A stretch of 64,000 nt of DNA, taken from positions 5,303,001 through 5,367,000 of the forward strand of contig NZ_JAATJK010000001.1 in assembly GCF_011927785.1 (NCBI RefSeq), in the 5' to 3' direction. This DNA comes from Micromonospora profundi (lineage in GTDB: Bacteria; Actinomycetota; Actinomycetes; Mycobacteriales; Micromonosporaceae). The notes under the pieces were generated by a model. It did not search any database. It had not been told where the DNA came from and worked only from the letters and a program-made list of their open reading frames with translations. The translations under genes were made by a program, and so were the position numbers. This document shows positions 52,536 to 61,730 of this stretch, piece after piece; within the stretch, counting starts at the first letter, position 1; each line of letters opens with the position of its first letter.

Positions 52536-53993
52536 ATGACGCCCGCACTGACCATCTATCAGCAGCACCACCTCCGCGTCGTGTTCGATCACCACGCCGC
52601 CCACCTGTATCCCGCGATGGTCAAGGCGAGCCAGGCCCACGTCGTCATGCTCGCCGAGCAGGGGCTGATCCCCGCTGACTCGGCCGCGATGATGCTGCGC
52701 GGGTTGCTCGTCCTCACCGAGGACCGGCCGGAGGAGTTCGACTACGACGGCAGCGTCGAGGACGTCTACTACACGCTGGAGAAGCGCCTCGCCGCCGCCT
52801 GCGGGGTCGAGGTGTCCCAGCTCAGCGTGCAGCTCGCCCGCAGCCGCAACGACCTCGACGCCGGTGTCTTCCGGATGGTGCTGCGCGATCAACTCCTCCA
52901 GGTGCTCGACGCGGTGCTGGCCGCCGGCCGGACCATCCTGGACCGCGCCGACCGGCACGCCGACGTGGTCATCACCGGCTACACCCACAGGCGCCCGGCC
53001 CAGCCGACGAGCATCGGGCACGTCTTCGCCGGCTACGCCGAAGCGCTTGTCGGCGAGGGGTTCGCCTACGCCGACCTGCTTGACGAGATGAACCGTTCGC
53101 CCCTGGGCTCCTGCGCCTTCGCCGGCACCGACCTGGACATCTCGCCCCGCCGCCTGGCGGACCTGCTCGGCTTCGAGCGGCTCATCATCAACTCGTACGA
53201 GGCGGTGGCCGGCGCCGACCACCTCGTCCGCGTCGCCACCCTCAACGCGCAGGCGCTCGCCACCGGCGCCCGGCTGGCCCGCACCCTGATGGACTGGCTG
53301 AGCTGGGGCTGGGTCGTCACGCCCGGCGAGTTCACCCAGGGCAGCAGCATCATGCCGCAGAAGCGCAACCCTGTCGTGCTGGAACACCTCGTCTCGATGG
53401 CCGGCGCCGCCGCCGCGGACGCCGTCAGCGTGCTCAACAACGTGGGCGCCGCCTGGTGGGAGGACTCCAACAACGCCACCACCGACGTACAGGCCCGGCT
53501 CTGGGACGGCGACGACCGGGCGTACCGGTTCTTCTCCCTGCTCGGCGGGCTGATCGCGGAGTTGGACCCGCTGCGTCCGCCGGCCGGCGAGGAGATCGTC
53601 GCCTCGGGCGCCACCACGACCGCCGCGGCGGACGCGCTGGCCCGCCACGGCGTACCGTTCCGGGGCGCACACTCGCTGCTCGGTCGGCTGGTGCGCAACG
53701 GCCCGCCCGCCACCTGGACCGAACAGGACGTCCGGTCGACCGCCGCCGACCTCGGCCTCGCCGAGCTCGACGAGGCCGCGATCCGGGACCTGCTGGCCGC
53801 CGCGGTGCACCCGGAGTTCGTGCTCCGCCGGGCCCAGGCCGACGGTCCGGGCGAAGCGGCGGTACGCGAGCAGGTGGCGCAACTGCGAACCATGATGACG
53901 GCGGTAGCGGCGCGTGTGGATGCGTTCCGGGACCGGCTGGTCCGTGCCGACGAGGCGTTGGCCGAGGCGGTCGCGGCGAGGGTGGCGCGGTGA
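52536..53993 (+). CDS. Argininosuccinate-lyase-like enzyme
   Basis: 485 residues, fumarase/aspartase superfamily. Motifs: ARSRNDLDAG (about 106), GYTHRRPAQPTS (about 149) and GSSIMPQKRNP (about 268-278). The catalytic Ser loop is present. Argininosuccinate lyase has HTxRSRND; here the His-Thr is VQLARSRND, so the substrate is probably different. Not the arginine-pathway argH by context: it lies in the importer operon, 46 nt after the creatininase. Confidence 0.78.
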   Translation: MTPALTIYQQHHLRVVFDHHAAHLYPAMVKASQAHVVMLAEQGLIPADSAAMMLRGLLVLTEDRPEEFDYDGSVEDVYYTLEKRLAAACGVEVSQLSVQLARSRNDLDAGVFRMVLRDQLLQVLDAVLAAGRTILDRADRHADVVITGYTHRRPAQPTSIGHVFAGYAEALVGEGFAYADLLDEMNRSPLGSCAFAGTDLDISPRRLADLLGFERLIINSYEAVAGADHLVRVATLNAQALATGARLARTLMDWLSWGWVVTPGEFTQGSSIMPQKRNPVVLEHLVSMAGAAAADAVSVLNNVGAAWWEDSNNATTDVQARLWDGDDRAYRFFSLLGGLIAELDPLRPPAGEEIVASGATTTAAADALARHGVPFRGAHSLLGRLVRNGPPATWTEQDVRSTAADLGLAELDEAAIRDLLAAAVHPEFVLRRAQADGPGEAAVREQVAQLRTMMTAVAARVDAFRDRLVRADEALAEAVAARVAR

Positions 53994-54091
53994 CGGGGCA
54001 ACAGACACGGCACCGCGTGAACGATGATGTCGTGTCGCCGCGTTCGCGGCACGACGTGGACCGACGGCCCGAAGGGCGATCTGACATCACC

Positions 54092-54991
54092 ATGGAACAA
54101 TCGGCGAACCCGCGGCTGCTCGGCATCGATTTCGGCGGCACGAAAATGGCTATCGGGGTGGGCGACGCCGACGGTCGACTGCTCGTCTCCGAGCGACTGC
54201 CCACCCACGCCGAGCACGGTGCTCAGCAGGCCCTCACCAGGGCTCTCGACCGGGCACGGGAACTCGCGGACCGCACCGGCGGCACGCTCGTTGCGGCCGG
54301 CATCGCCTCCCCCGGCGTGGTCCACGACGACAGCATCGACCTGGCGCCGAACGTACCCGGCTGGGAGCAACTGCGGCTGGCCGACGCGGTCCGCGACCAC
54401 CTCGGGCTGACCTCCGTACGGGTGTCGAACGACCTCAACGCCGCCGCCTACGCGGAACTGCGCTTCGGGGCGTTGCAGGGAGTCGATCCCGGTCTGGTGA
54501 TCGGGCTCGGCACCGGGGTGGCCGCGGCAGTGACGGTCGGCGGCGAGGTGATGCCCGGCTACCACGGCGCGGCCGGGGAGATCGCCTACGGCCTGACGGA
54601 TCACAGCTGGCCAGCGGGCCTGGAGCCGATGCTGGAGGCGACATTCTCCGGCCGCGCGTTGGACGAGCTGGCGCTGCGACTGGGGATGACCGGCCAGGCC
54701 GCCGCGCTCTGCACCGCTGCGGCGCAGCCCGGCCAGGCCCGCGACGAGTTGCGTCGGCGCGTCGACGAGTTGGCCCGCCAACTCGTCACCTGCTGCCTCC
54801 TGCTCGACCCGCAGCGGATCGTGCTTGTCGGCAGCGTCGCCGGCAACGAGGTCGTGCGGGAAATGCTCATCGAACGGCTCAACCACGCGTTGCCGTACCG
54901 GCCGGACATCGTCCTGTCCACATTCGCGCAGGACGCAGCGCTGCTCGGGTCGCTCGTCATGGCCATGTCGGCCCTGCCCGCGCCCGTCTGA
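54092..54991 (+). CDS. ROK-family kinase
   Basis: 299 residues. DFGGTK (ATP-binding), GIASPGVV, NDLNAAAYAE and HGAAGEIAYG are ROK signatures. The zinc motif CxCGxxGC is absent, so it is atypical. Probably phosphorylates a sugar released by the operon's enzymes. Start: ATG 54092; a GTG at 53990 overlapping the lyase stop is also possible. Last gene of the operon. Confidence 0.78.
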   Translation: MEQSANPRLLGIDFGGTKMAIGVGDADGRLLVSERLPTHAEHGAQQALTRALDRARELADRTGGTLVAAGIASPGVVHDDSIDLAPNVPGWEQLRLADAVRDHLGLTSVRVSNDLNAAAYAELRFGALQGVDPGLVIGLGTGVAAAVTVGGEVMPGYHGAAGEIAYGLTDHSWPAGLEPMLEATFSGRALDELALRLGMTGQAAALCTAAAQPGQARDELRRRVDELARQLVTCCLLLDPQRIVLVGSVAGNEVVREMLIERLNHALPYRPDIVLSTFAQDAALLGSLVMAMSALPAPV

Positions 54992-55226
54992 GCCCAGCCG
55001 GTCGTCGCCTCGGGTCTGCTCGGACCGATACCGTCCCGAGGCCGGTGCCCACCGCGTCGAAACCCCGGTCGACGGCGAGGGCGGTGTCCGCCGGTCGCCG
55101 GACACCCGCCCTCGACCGCAGGTACGCGTCCCGGCCTGCCTCCCTGCTACGGCCGCGATACTCGTGCTCGGCGAGGTCTGCCGGATCTCGTAGGCTCGGA
55201 TCGTGGAAGGCAGCGGGGAGCAGGTC

Positions 55227-56462
55227 ATGAGCCACATGTTGGACGCGGCGGAGAACGCCTCGCCGGTCGATGCGGTCAAGGCGGTCACCAGGGAAATCGG
55301 CGCGGCGCTGGGGGCACGGAGCGTCGCGTTCCTGATCGCGGACCTCAGCGGCCGAGCGTTGGTCCGGTTGGATCAGGTGCCGATCGACGGCACCGGGGCG
55401 GACCGCCACGACGGCAACGAGAGCGCCACGGTGCTGCCGTTCGATGGTGGCCCCGCCGAGCAGGCGCTACGCACCCAGACGGTGCAGGTCGTCAAGCACA
55501 CCGACGGGTGGACGGTGTTGGCGCCGGTGACCGACCGTGGTGAGGCGATCGGTCTGCTTGAAATGCTCCTGCCCGCCGAGCCTGTTCAACGGGATCTGGA
55601 TGAGATAAGCCGCACGGCGCACCTGTTGGCGTTCGTGGTGATCGCCAACCGCCGGCACACCGATCTGTTCGAGTGGGGGCAACGCACCACTCCGTTCACC
55701 CTGTCCGCCGAAATCCAGCGCCGCCTACTGCCCTCCGCGTTCACCTGTGAGGGCAGCGCGTTCACCCTGTCCGGCTGGCTCGAACCCGCGGCGAGCATCG
55801 GCGGCGACACCTTCGACTACAGCCTCGCCCGTGACGTTCTGCACTTCAGCGTCACCGATGCCATGGGCCACGGGGTGACCAGCGCGCTCACCGCCACCCT
55901 CGGCGTGGGCAGCCTGCGCAACACCCGCCGCCAGGCGATCGGCCTGGTGGAGCAGGCACTGGCCGCGAATGCCGCGGTCGCCGAGCACACCCCGGTCCCC
56001 GGCGGTTTCGTCACCGCTGTGCTCGGCCGTCTCGACCTGCGCACCGGCGAGTGTGCGCTGCTCAACGCCGGGCACGTGCCGCCCATGCTGGTCCGTGACG
56101 GCGCCACTCAGATGCTTTCGCTGCCGGGCAACTTCCCTCTCGGCATGTTCGCGGCGGCCGAATACGACGCGGGCGAGGTGACGCTGCTGCCGGGCGACCG
56201 GTTGGTGGTGGTCACCGATGGCGTGCGGGAGCGCAACGCCGCCAGCCTGGACCTACCGGCCATGTTGCGGTCGATCGTCGGTCTGCACCCCCGCGAGGCC
56301 GTCCGGGCGTTGGCCGACGCCGTGCTGGAGGTCAGCGGGCCGGCCCTGGCCGACGACGCCACCCTGCTCATCCTCGATTGGCACGGGGGGCACGGCGAGG
56401 ATCGGCGTACCAGTGCCGGCGCCGACCAGGGGCGGGCCAGCACCGCGCTGCCCGACAACTAG
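55227..56462 (+). CDS. PP2C/SpoIIE-family phosphatase (RsbU-like) with GAF-like domain
   Basis: 411 residues: a GAF-like N-terminal domain (about 20-130) and a SpoIIE/PP2C phosphatase (about 170-400). Metal Asp residues are in GGDTFDYS, VTDAMGHGV and LADDATLL. RsbU-type enzymes dephosphorylate STAS antagonists to free a sigma factor. ATG 55227 has ggggagc upstream; GTG 55203 is possible. Convergent with STAS, with overlapping ends. Confidence 0.88.
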   Translation: MSHMLDAAENASPVDAVKAVTREIGAALGARSVAFLIADLSGRALVRLDQVPIDGTGADRHDGNESATVLPFDGGPAEQALRTQTVQVVKHTDGWTVLAPVTDRGEAIGLLEMLLPAEPVQRDLDEISRTAHLLAFVVIANRRHTDLFEWGQRTTPFTLSAEIQRRLLPSAFTCEGSAFTLSGWLEPAASIGGDTFDYSLARDVLHFSVTDAMGHGVTSALTATLGVGSLRNTRRQAIGLVEQALAANAAVAEHTPVPGGFVTAVLGRLDLRTGECALLNAGHVPPMLVRDGATQMLSLPGNFPLGMFAAAEYDAGEVTLLPGDRLVVVTDGVRERNAASLDLPAMLRSIVGLHPREAVRALADAVLEVSGPALADDATLLILDWHGGHGEDRRTSAGADQGRASTALPDN

Positions 56463-56824
56463 CGGCCGGTGGAGTCGTCGGTGAGCGCCACCTTGGCCTC
56501 GGCCGCCTGCACACTGTCGTAGACGTCGATGGCCTTGTACATCGAGGTGATCATCAGGACGCCCTGCACTGCCGGCTGCGGCGCTGCGAGGGACAACCGA
56601 CCGCCGACGCCTTGCAGCGCCTTGAACATCACCACCAGCGCGCCGAGGGCACTGGAGTCCATGAACGCCACACCGGCGAGATCCACCACCACCCGACGAT
56701 CACCGGCGTCGATCAACTGTTGCAGGCCGTCGCGCAGCCGGGAGGACGTCGCCATGTCCAGCTCACCGTGCACTTCCAGCACCGTGCAGCCCCGGCCCGG
56801 CCGGGCCGACAACAGCAGATCCAC
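56459..56824 (-). CDS. STAS-domain anti-sigma factor antagonist
   Basis: 121 residues, one STAS domain: VLEVHGELDMATSSRL and VAFMDSSALGALV with the phosphorylatable Ser. It competes with a sigma factor for its anti-sigma kinase. GTG at 56824 with ggagg 5 nt upstream. Convergent with PP2C and divergent from the HATPase gene. Confidence 0.9.
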   Translation of the reverse strand: MDLLLSARPGRGCTVLEVHGELDMATSSRLRDGLQQLIDAGDRRVVVDLAGVAFMDSSALGALVVMFKALQGVGGRLSLAAPQPAVQGVLMITSMYKAIDVYDSVQAAEAKVALTDDSTGR

Positions 56825-57019
56825 AACAACCTCCCCACGCCGATGGCCCCCGAATACCCTATTCGGCCGACCGGCGAACCCCTTGCACGCTGCTGGTCGA
56901 GCTGGCACGGGAACCGTTTCGCCTCGGCGCCTGCGGGTAGTGCTGAGCACGACCACAGCGCCCAACTCGGGTATGACAGAGTGGTCGGCTGTTGACGTGG
57001 GGGCGGGAGGAGCTGCGCG

Positions 57020-57478
57020 ATGCGGGTGAGCCTGACGCTGTCGCTACCGCGCCAACCGGCCTCGGTGACCCGCGCCCGCCACGTGCTCAACACCCTGCTG
57101 AGCCTCACCGACGCCACCGAGGACTCCCGCGGTCAGCTCGCCGTGCTGATCAGTGAGGCCTGCGCCAACGCGGTGATGCACGCCGATGTCGACAGCGCTG
57201 TCGACATCACCATCGTGATCGACGACGACGCCTGCCGGATCGAGATCGGCAACCGGGGCCGCACCCCGCTCGACGCCGGACTCGACGCCGGGCTTCCCGC
57301 CCCGCTCACCGTCGGCGGCCGTGGCCTGCCCCTGATCGCCGCCCTCGCCGACACGGCCACCTTCGTCGTCGGGCCACCGGGTCACGTGCTGCTCCGCATC
57401 ACCAAGCACCTCGGCGGCGTACGCGCGGCGGCGCCCCGCAGGCAGCCATCGCCCTGCGGGGCGCCACTCGACACATAG
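57020..57478 (+). CDS. RsbW/SpoIIAB-like anti-sigma kinase (HATPase)
   Basis: 152 residues with N-box SEACANAVMHA and a G1-like GGRGLPLI. The HATPase fold binds ATP and phosphorylates the STAS protein. ATG 57020 with gggagga upstream. With the PP2C and STAS genes it forms a complete switch, with no sigma gene in view. Confidence 0.88.
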   Translation: MRVSLTLSLPRQPASVTRARHVLNTLLSLTDATEDSRGQLAVLISEACANAVMHADVDSAVDITIVIDDDACRIEIGNRGRTPLDAGLDAGLPAPLTVGGRGLPLIAALADTATFVVGPPGHVLLRITKHLGGVRAAAPRRQPSPCGAPLDT

Positions 57479-57493
57479 TGACCCGAGGGCCGA

Positions 57494-60346
57494 TCAGTCC
57501 GCTTTCACCACGATGAAGTACCCGGTCTCGTCGGTGGTGGTGCCGTCGGCCTTGCGGCCCTTGACGATCAGGTGGAGCCCTGTCGCCTCGGTCGGCGTCC
57601 AGGTGATCGACGCACGGCCCTCCGCGTCGGCGTCCACAGTGCCGGCAACCCCGCCGATCGTGTATTCGAATGACGTGATGCCGGCCGTGCCGCCGCTGAA
57701 CTCGAAGCGACCCTCGACGCCGACACCGCCGCCAGCGGTGTCCCGGGGGTACGCCTCGGAGAAGACCTGCGGCGCGGTGCCAACCTGGAACAGGTACTCG
57801 GTGACCGGCGAGAGCCGACCGTCCGCCGTGCGACCCCGCACTGTGAGCGTGTTGGGTCCGTTGCGGTCCGGCACGACCCGGACCATCGTGTTCCAGCTGT
57901 CCCCGATGGGCGTGACCTGTTCCGGGCCGTCGTTGAGGCGGTAGAGGTACTCCACCACCTCGGGCTTCCATTCGGTGCTGAGCGCGAAGTCACCGGGGAC
58001 ACCGATGCCGCCCCGCGGGGACCACTCGTTGTACTGACTCCACACCGAGACCCGGGTGTCGCGGACAGGGACGGTCATCTCGCGCTCTGGCGACGTCGTC
58101 CCGTCCTGCGCGATCGCGGTGACCCGGGCCGAGAACCAGCCGTCCCACTGAGGTGTGAACGACACTGTCGCCGTGCCGTCCGGCCGCGCCGCGATGGTCT
58201 GGTATTCGCCGAAGTCCAGCGAGTAGCGGAACTCCCTGGTGTCGGGCAGTACCGAGCGGAAGGTCAGCGTCATCGGCTGGGCGGCCGCGCCGCCGCCGGG
58301 CGGATCGGTCGTGATGACCGGCGCCTCGAACGGCCGCCAGGTGAAGCTCTTCGCGGGCGACCGGGTGCCGTCGGCCAGCAACGCCTCGACGATCAGCGTG
58401 TTGTCACCGGTGTGCACAGGCGTGACCGTGATCGACACGCTGGCTCCGTAGGAGGGCACGACGGTTTCCGGGCCACCGTCGAACCGGTAGGCGAAGCCTG
58501 TCACGTTCGGCAGTTGGCTGCTCAGGTAGAACTCCACAGGCAGGCCGACGCCGTCGATCCGGGTCAGGTATTCCAGCGTCGGCGCGTACGCGCTCGGCAC
58601 CGGGTCGAGGACGCTGAACTGGTAGTAGGCCTCCATCGACTTCGAGCCGTCCGCCTTCACCGACCACACGATCAGCATGTGCCATCCGGCGGTCGCCGTC
58701 CACGGCAGTACGGCGGTGTCGTCCGCCGCCGCCGTAACGGTCTGCGCGGCCTCGTTGTCCAGGACGTACTCGTAGGCGACGACGTCGGCGTTGCGCGGCT
58801 TGAACGTGAACGAGCCGGTCTTGCCAGCGATCGGCTCGTTGTCGAAGTTGAACTCGGCGGACTCGACCTGCGGGGAGTCCGTGACCGGGATCCGCAGGGT
58901 GTCCTGCCCGATCAGCTTGTTCTTCACGTAGCTGCTGACGACGATCGCGACCTCGCCGACCTCGGTGAAGGTGAACTGGTCGGTGGCTTTCCCGTCGACG
59001 GCCGGCACCCGGATCTGCGGGCCGCCGTTGACCTGGTAGCCGAAGGCTGTCGTCTCGGGCTTGCGCGCGGTCAGGCTGATCGTGCTCGGCAGCCCTACCC
59101 CGCCCATTTCGACCTCCGCGCTCGGCGCGGTGTCGGCCACCCAGAACTGGTACGCCTTCTCCGGCCCTCGGTTGCCGGCCGCGTCGACCGAGTGGACGTA
59201 GAGGGTTTCGATCCACGCACGCTTCGGGGTGTATTCGATGACAGCCGTCCGGCCCGGCTGCCGGGCCTTCACGCTGCCGGAGTTGCCACCGCTGTCACGC
59301 CAACTGAAGGCGACCACATCCTGGTCATCGCCGGCGGCGACGCGGAACCTGCCGGTCACGCCGGCGCCACCGCCCTGGATGTTGCCCTCGGGGTAGAGCT
59401 TCGAGGTGACCACCGGCGGGTTCGCCGGTGGCGCCTTGTCCATGATCACGTAGCAGGTCTTGCTCCACGGCCCCGCGTCGTAGTAGTCGCTGGCGCGGGC
59501 CTGCCAGGCGAGCAACTGACCGTCGGCGTACTGGCTCAGGTCGGTGCCGTAGTAGCTGTAGAACTCACGGCGCTGGTCCGGCTGGTCGACCGGCCAGATC
59601 GCGTAGAGGACTGTCGCGTAGTCGCCTTCGTCGGGATCGTTGGCGGTGGCCTTGAACATCGTCGTCGCGGCGGCCGGTGACGGTTTGGTCAAGGTGCCGC
59701 ACGGTCGTTTCGGAGATTCGAGGTGCGGGTCGGACACGGTCGGCGGGTGGTTCGAGGTGGAGCTCAGCGTCGGCAGCTGAAAGGTGCGGCCGGCGCGCGG
59801 GTCGGCCTCCTGGGCGGCCGTGATCCGGTATTCGACCGTGATCGACTTTTCGTTACGGCCGAGCGCGGCGTTCAGCGTCTCGACCATGTCGAAGCCCAGG
59901 TAGCCGGGGCAGTAGTAGGAGCCCTGCCCCCGACCGGCGGAGATCAGCTTTTCCAACTCCGCCGGTGGGTTGTTCCAGGTCGTCCCGGCCTTGACCGGGG
60001 CAGTCCGCCACACCTCGATCGTCACTGCCGTGGAGCAGTCGGTGACCGCGTCCTCGTACGTGTAGAGGTACGAGTTGTGCACGACAGTGCCCTTGAGCTG
60101 GGTCAGGTCGTAGGTGAAGTAGGAGCGGTAGGTGTGCGGCCTGTTCGCATCGTCGACAAGCGTGCCGACCGGCGGCGCGACCTGCGGGTTGACGAACTTC
60201 GACGTCGGGCTCTGCGAATCGAGATAGGCCCAGCTCGACAGCGGCAGATTGGCGAAGTCGGCGGCGAGGGCCGGCTGGCCGGTGGCCAGGACAACGGCCG
60301 CAACACCGACAGCGGTCGCCAGCGTGGCTGCTCCGATGCGTTTCAT
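57494..60346 (-). CDS. Large secreted DNRLRE and Ig-like repeat protein
   Basis: 950 residues: signal peptide (about 1-29), DNRLRE domain (about 30-200) and about seven beta-sandwich repeats (about 310-950), each opening with a G-[VI]-G-[VL] phrase such as GGAGVTGRF, GGVGLPSTI, DGVGLPVEF, GGIGVPGDF, GGVGVEGRF. It is an extracellular or surface protein; function unknown. Start: ATG 60346. Confidence 0.7.
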   Translation of the reverse strand: MKRIGAATLATAVGVAAVVLATGQPALAADFANLPLSSWAYLDSQSPTSKFVNPQVAPPVGTLVDDANRPHTYRSYFTYDLTQLKGTVVHNSYLYTYEDAVTDCSTAVTIEVWRTAPVKAGTTWNNPPAELEKLISAGRGQGSYYCPGYLGFDMVETLNAALGRNEKSITVEYRITAAQEADPRAGRTFQLPTLSSTSNHPPTVSDPHLESPKRPCGTLTKPSPAAATTMFKATANDPDEGDYATVLYAIWPVDQPDQRREFYSYYGTDLSQYADGQLLAWQARASDYYDAGPWSKTCYVIMDKAPPANPPVVTSKLYPEGNIQGGGAGVTGRFRVAAGDDQDVVAFSWRDSGGNSGSVKARQPGRTAVIEYTPKRAWIETLYVHSVDAAGNRGPEKAYQFWVADTAPSAEVEMGGVGLPSTISLTARKPETTAFGYQVNGGPQIRVPAVDGKATDQFTFTEVGEVAIVVSSYVKNKLIGQDTLRIPVTDSPQVESAEFNFDNEPIAGKTGSFTFKPRNADVVAYEYVLDNEAAQTVTAAADDTAVLPWTATAGWHMLIVWSVKADGSKSMEAYYQFSVLDPVPSAYAPTLEYLTRIDGVGLPVEFYLSSQLPNVTGFAYRFDGGPETVVPSYGASVSITVTPVHTGDNTLIVEALLADGTRSPAKSFTWRPFEAPVITTDPPGGGAAAQPMTLTFRSVLPDTREFRYSLDFGEYQTIAARPDGTATVSFTPQWDGWFSARVTAIAQDGTTSPEREMTVPVRDTRVSVWSQYNEWSPRGGIGVPGDFALSTEWKPEVVEYLYRLNDGPEQVTPIGDSWNTMVRVVPDRNGPNTLTVRGRTADGRLSPVTEYLFQVGTAPQVFSEAYPRDTAGGGVGVEGRFEFSGGTAGITSFEYTIGGVAGTVDADAEGRASITWTPTEATGLHLIVKGRKADGTTTDETGYFIVVKAD

Positions 60347-60484
60347 GTGGACTTGTTCCTCCCCCGTGACGGCACCTCGATCGATGCGATGCCGGCCAGG
60401 TCATGGTATCGACGGAAGCCACAACTGGATGTCCCGTCGATCCGGCGTGGAGGAAAGCCCCAACCGTCGTGACCAGATTGTGGG

Positions 60485-60649
60485 CTAGCTGCGGGCGGGC
60501 GTCTCGGCCGACTCGCGGTCCGGGGTCTCCGTGGCGAACGGGGTACGCAGGCGGGTCATCGAATCCGCGCTGATGTCCGCTTCCGGACTGCGCTCGTCGT
60601 CGGTGACCCGTTCCCCCTCGACGCTGAAGGGATTCAGGGCGGACGTCAT
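60485..60649 (-). CDS. Small acidic peptide (54 aa)
   Basis: 54 residues, acidic and hydrophilic with no signal peptide or helix segment: LNPFSVEG, DDERSPEADIS, then RTPFATETPD. About 48 of 54 codons end in G or C, consistent with coding. Ribosome site weak. Possibly a RiPP-type or partner peptide; no maturase is adjacent. It lies upstream of the 950-residue gene on the same strand. Confidence 0.4.
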   Translation of the reverse strand: MTSALNPFSVEGERVTDDERSPEADISADSMTRLRTPFATETPDRESAETPARS

Positions 60650-60921
60650 ATCGGTCACGAGGAACTCCAGGGAATGTGCACGGCAGCGCTCGACTCAGTC
60701 ATCGGCAACTGGGGAACCGTGGGGACGCAGCGGGGCCGGGCCGGCGATGGGCCATCGATGCCCCGCGCTCACAGCCTAGCGGTCGGCGGCATGTTGGTGA
60801 CCGCGAGGTGGCGGGGCCGGGGTTTGCGTGACTCGGGCTGCCGGGCACGGGCGGCACCGCTACGGTCGAAACGGCCCCCCGAACGGGGACGGCCGAGGTG
60901 AGACGAGCGCATGGGGTGACG

Positions 60922-61722
60922 ATGACGGTGCAGATCGATCTTTCCGGCAGGACCGCGCTGGTCACCGGCTCGACCCAGGGAATCGGCGCCGCCATCACCG
61001 CCGGGCTGGCTCGCGCCGGCGCCCGGGTGGCCGTCAACGGCCGTACCGCCGCCGGGGTCGAGCGCGCCGCCGCGACGTTGCGCGACGAGGTCCCGGGCGC
61101 CGACGTGGTGGAGGTCGACGCGGACGTGTCGACCGATGCGGGTACGGCCCGCACGCTCGACCTGCTGCCCAGCGTCGACATCCTGGTCAACAGCCTCGGC
61201 ATCTTCGGCCCCAGCCCGGCCCTGGAGATCCCGGACGACGAGTGGCGTCGCTACTTCGAGGTGAACGTGCTGGCCGGTGTGCGGCTGACCCGCGCCTATC
61301 TGCCCGGGATGATGGAGCGCGGTTGGGGGCGGGTGCAGTACGTGGCCAGCGACTCGGCGGTCGCCATCCCCGCCGAGATGATCCACTACGGTGTCTCGAA
61401 GACGGCTCTGCTCGGCGTCTCGCGCGGGTTCGCGAAGGCCGCTGCCGGCACCGGCGTGACTGTCAACTCGGTGCTCGCCGGGCCGACCCATACCGGCGGT
61501 GTCGAGGATTTCGTCGCCGACCTCATGGGCGACAGCCTGCCGTGGGAGCAGGCGCAGCGGGAGTTCATGCGCCTGCACCGGCCGCAGTCGTTGCTTCAGC
61601 GACTCATCGAGCCCGAGGAGATCGCCAACATGGTCACCTACCTCGCGTCTCCGCTCGCCTCCGCGACGACCGGCGCGGCGGTCCGGGTCGACGGCGGATA
61701 CGTCGACGCGATCCTTCCGTGA
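60922..61722 (+). CDS. Short-chain dehydrogenase/reductase
   Basis: 266 residues. TGSTQGIG, the catalytic Ser in VASDSAV, YGVSK and closing DGGYVDAI are classical SDR motifs. Substrate unknown. ATG 60922; the frame to 60898 adds eight residues. Convergent with the DUF2855 gene, 8 nt apart. Confidence 0.85.
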   Translation: MTVQIDLSGRTALVTGSTQGIGAAITAGLARAGARVAVNGRTAAGVERAAATLRDEVPGADVVEVDADVSTDAGTARTLDLLPSVDILVNSLGIFGPSPALEIPDDEWRRYFEVNVLAGVRLTRAYLPGMMERGWGRVQYVASDSAVAIPAEMIHYGVSKTALLGVSRGFAKAAAGTGVTVNSVLAGPTHTGGVEDFVADLMGDSLPWEQAQREFMRLHRPQSLLQRLIEPEEIANMVTYLASPLASATTGAAVRVDGGYVDAILP

Positions 61723-61730
61723 CGGTTGGC

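Noticed and set aside
52536..53993. Housekeeping argH
   Set aside because: Changed catalytic motif and importer-operon context; no arginine genes adjacent.
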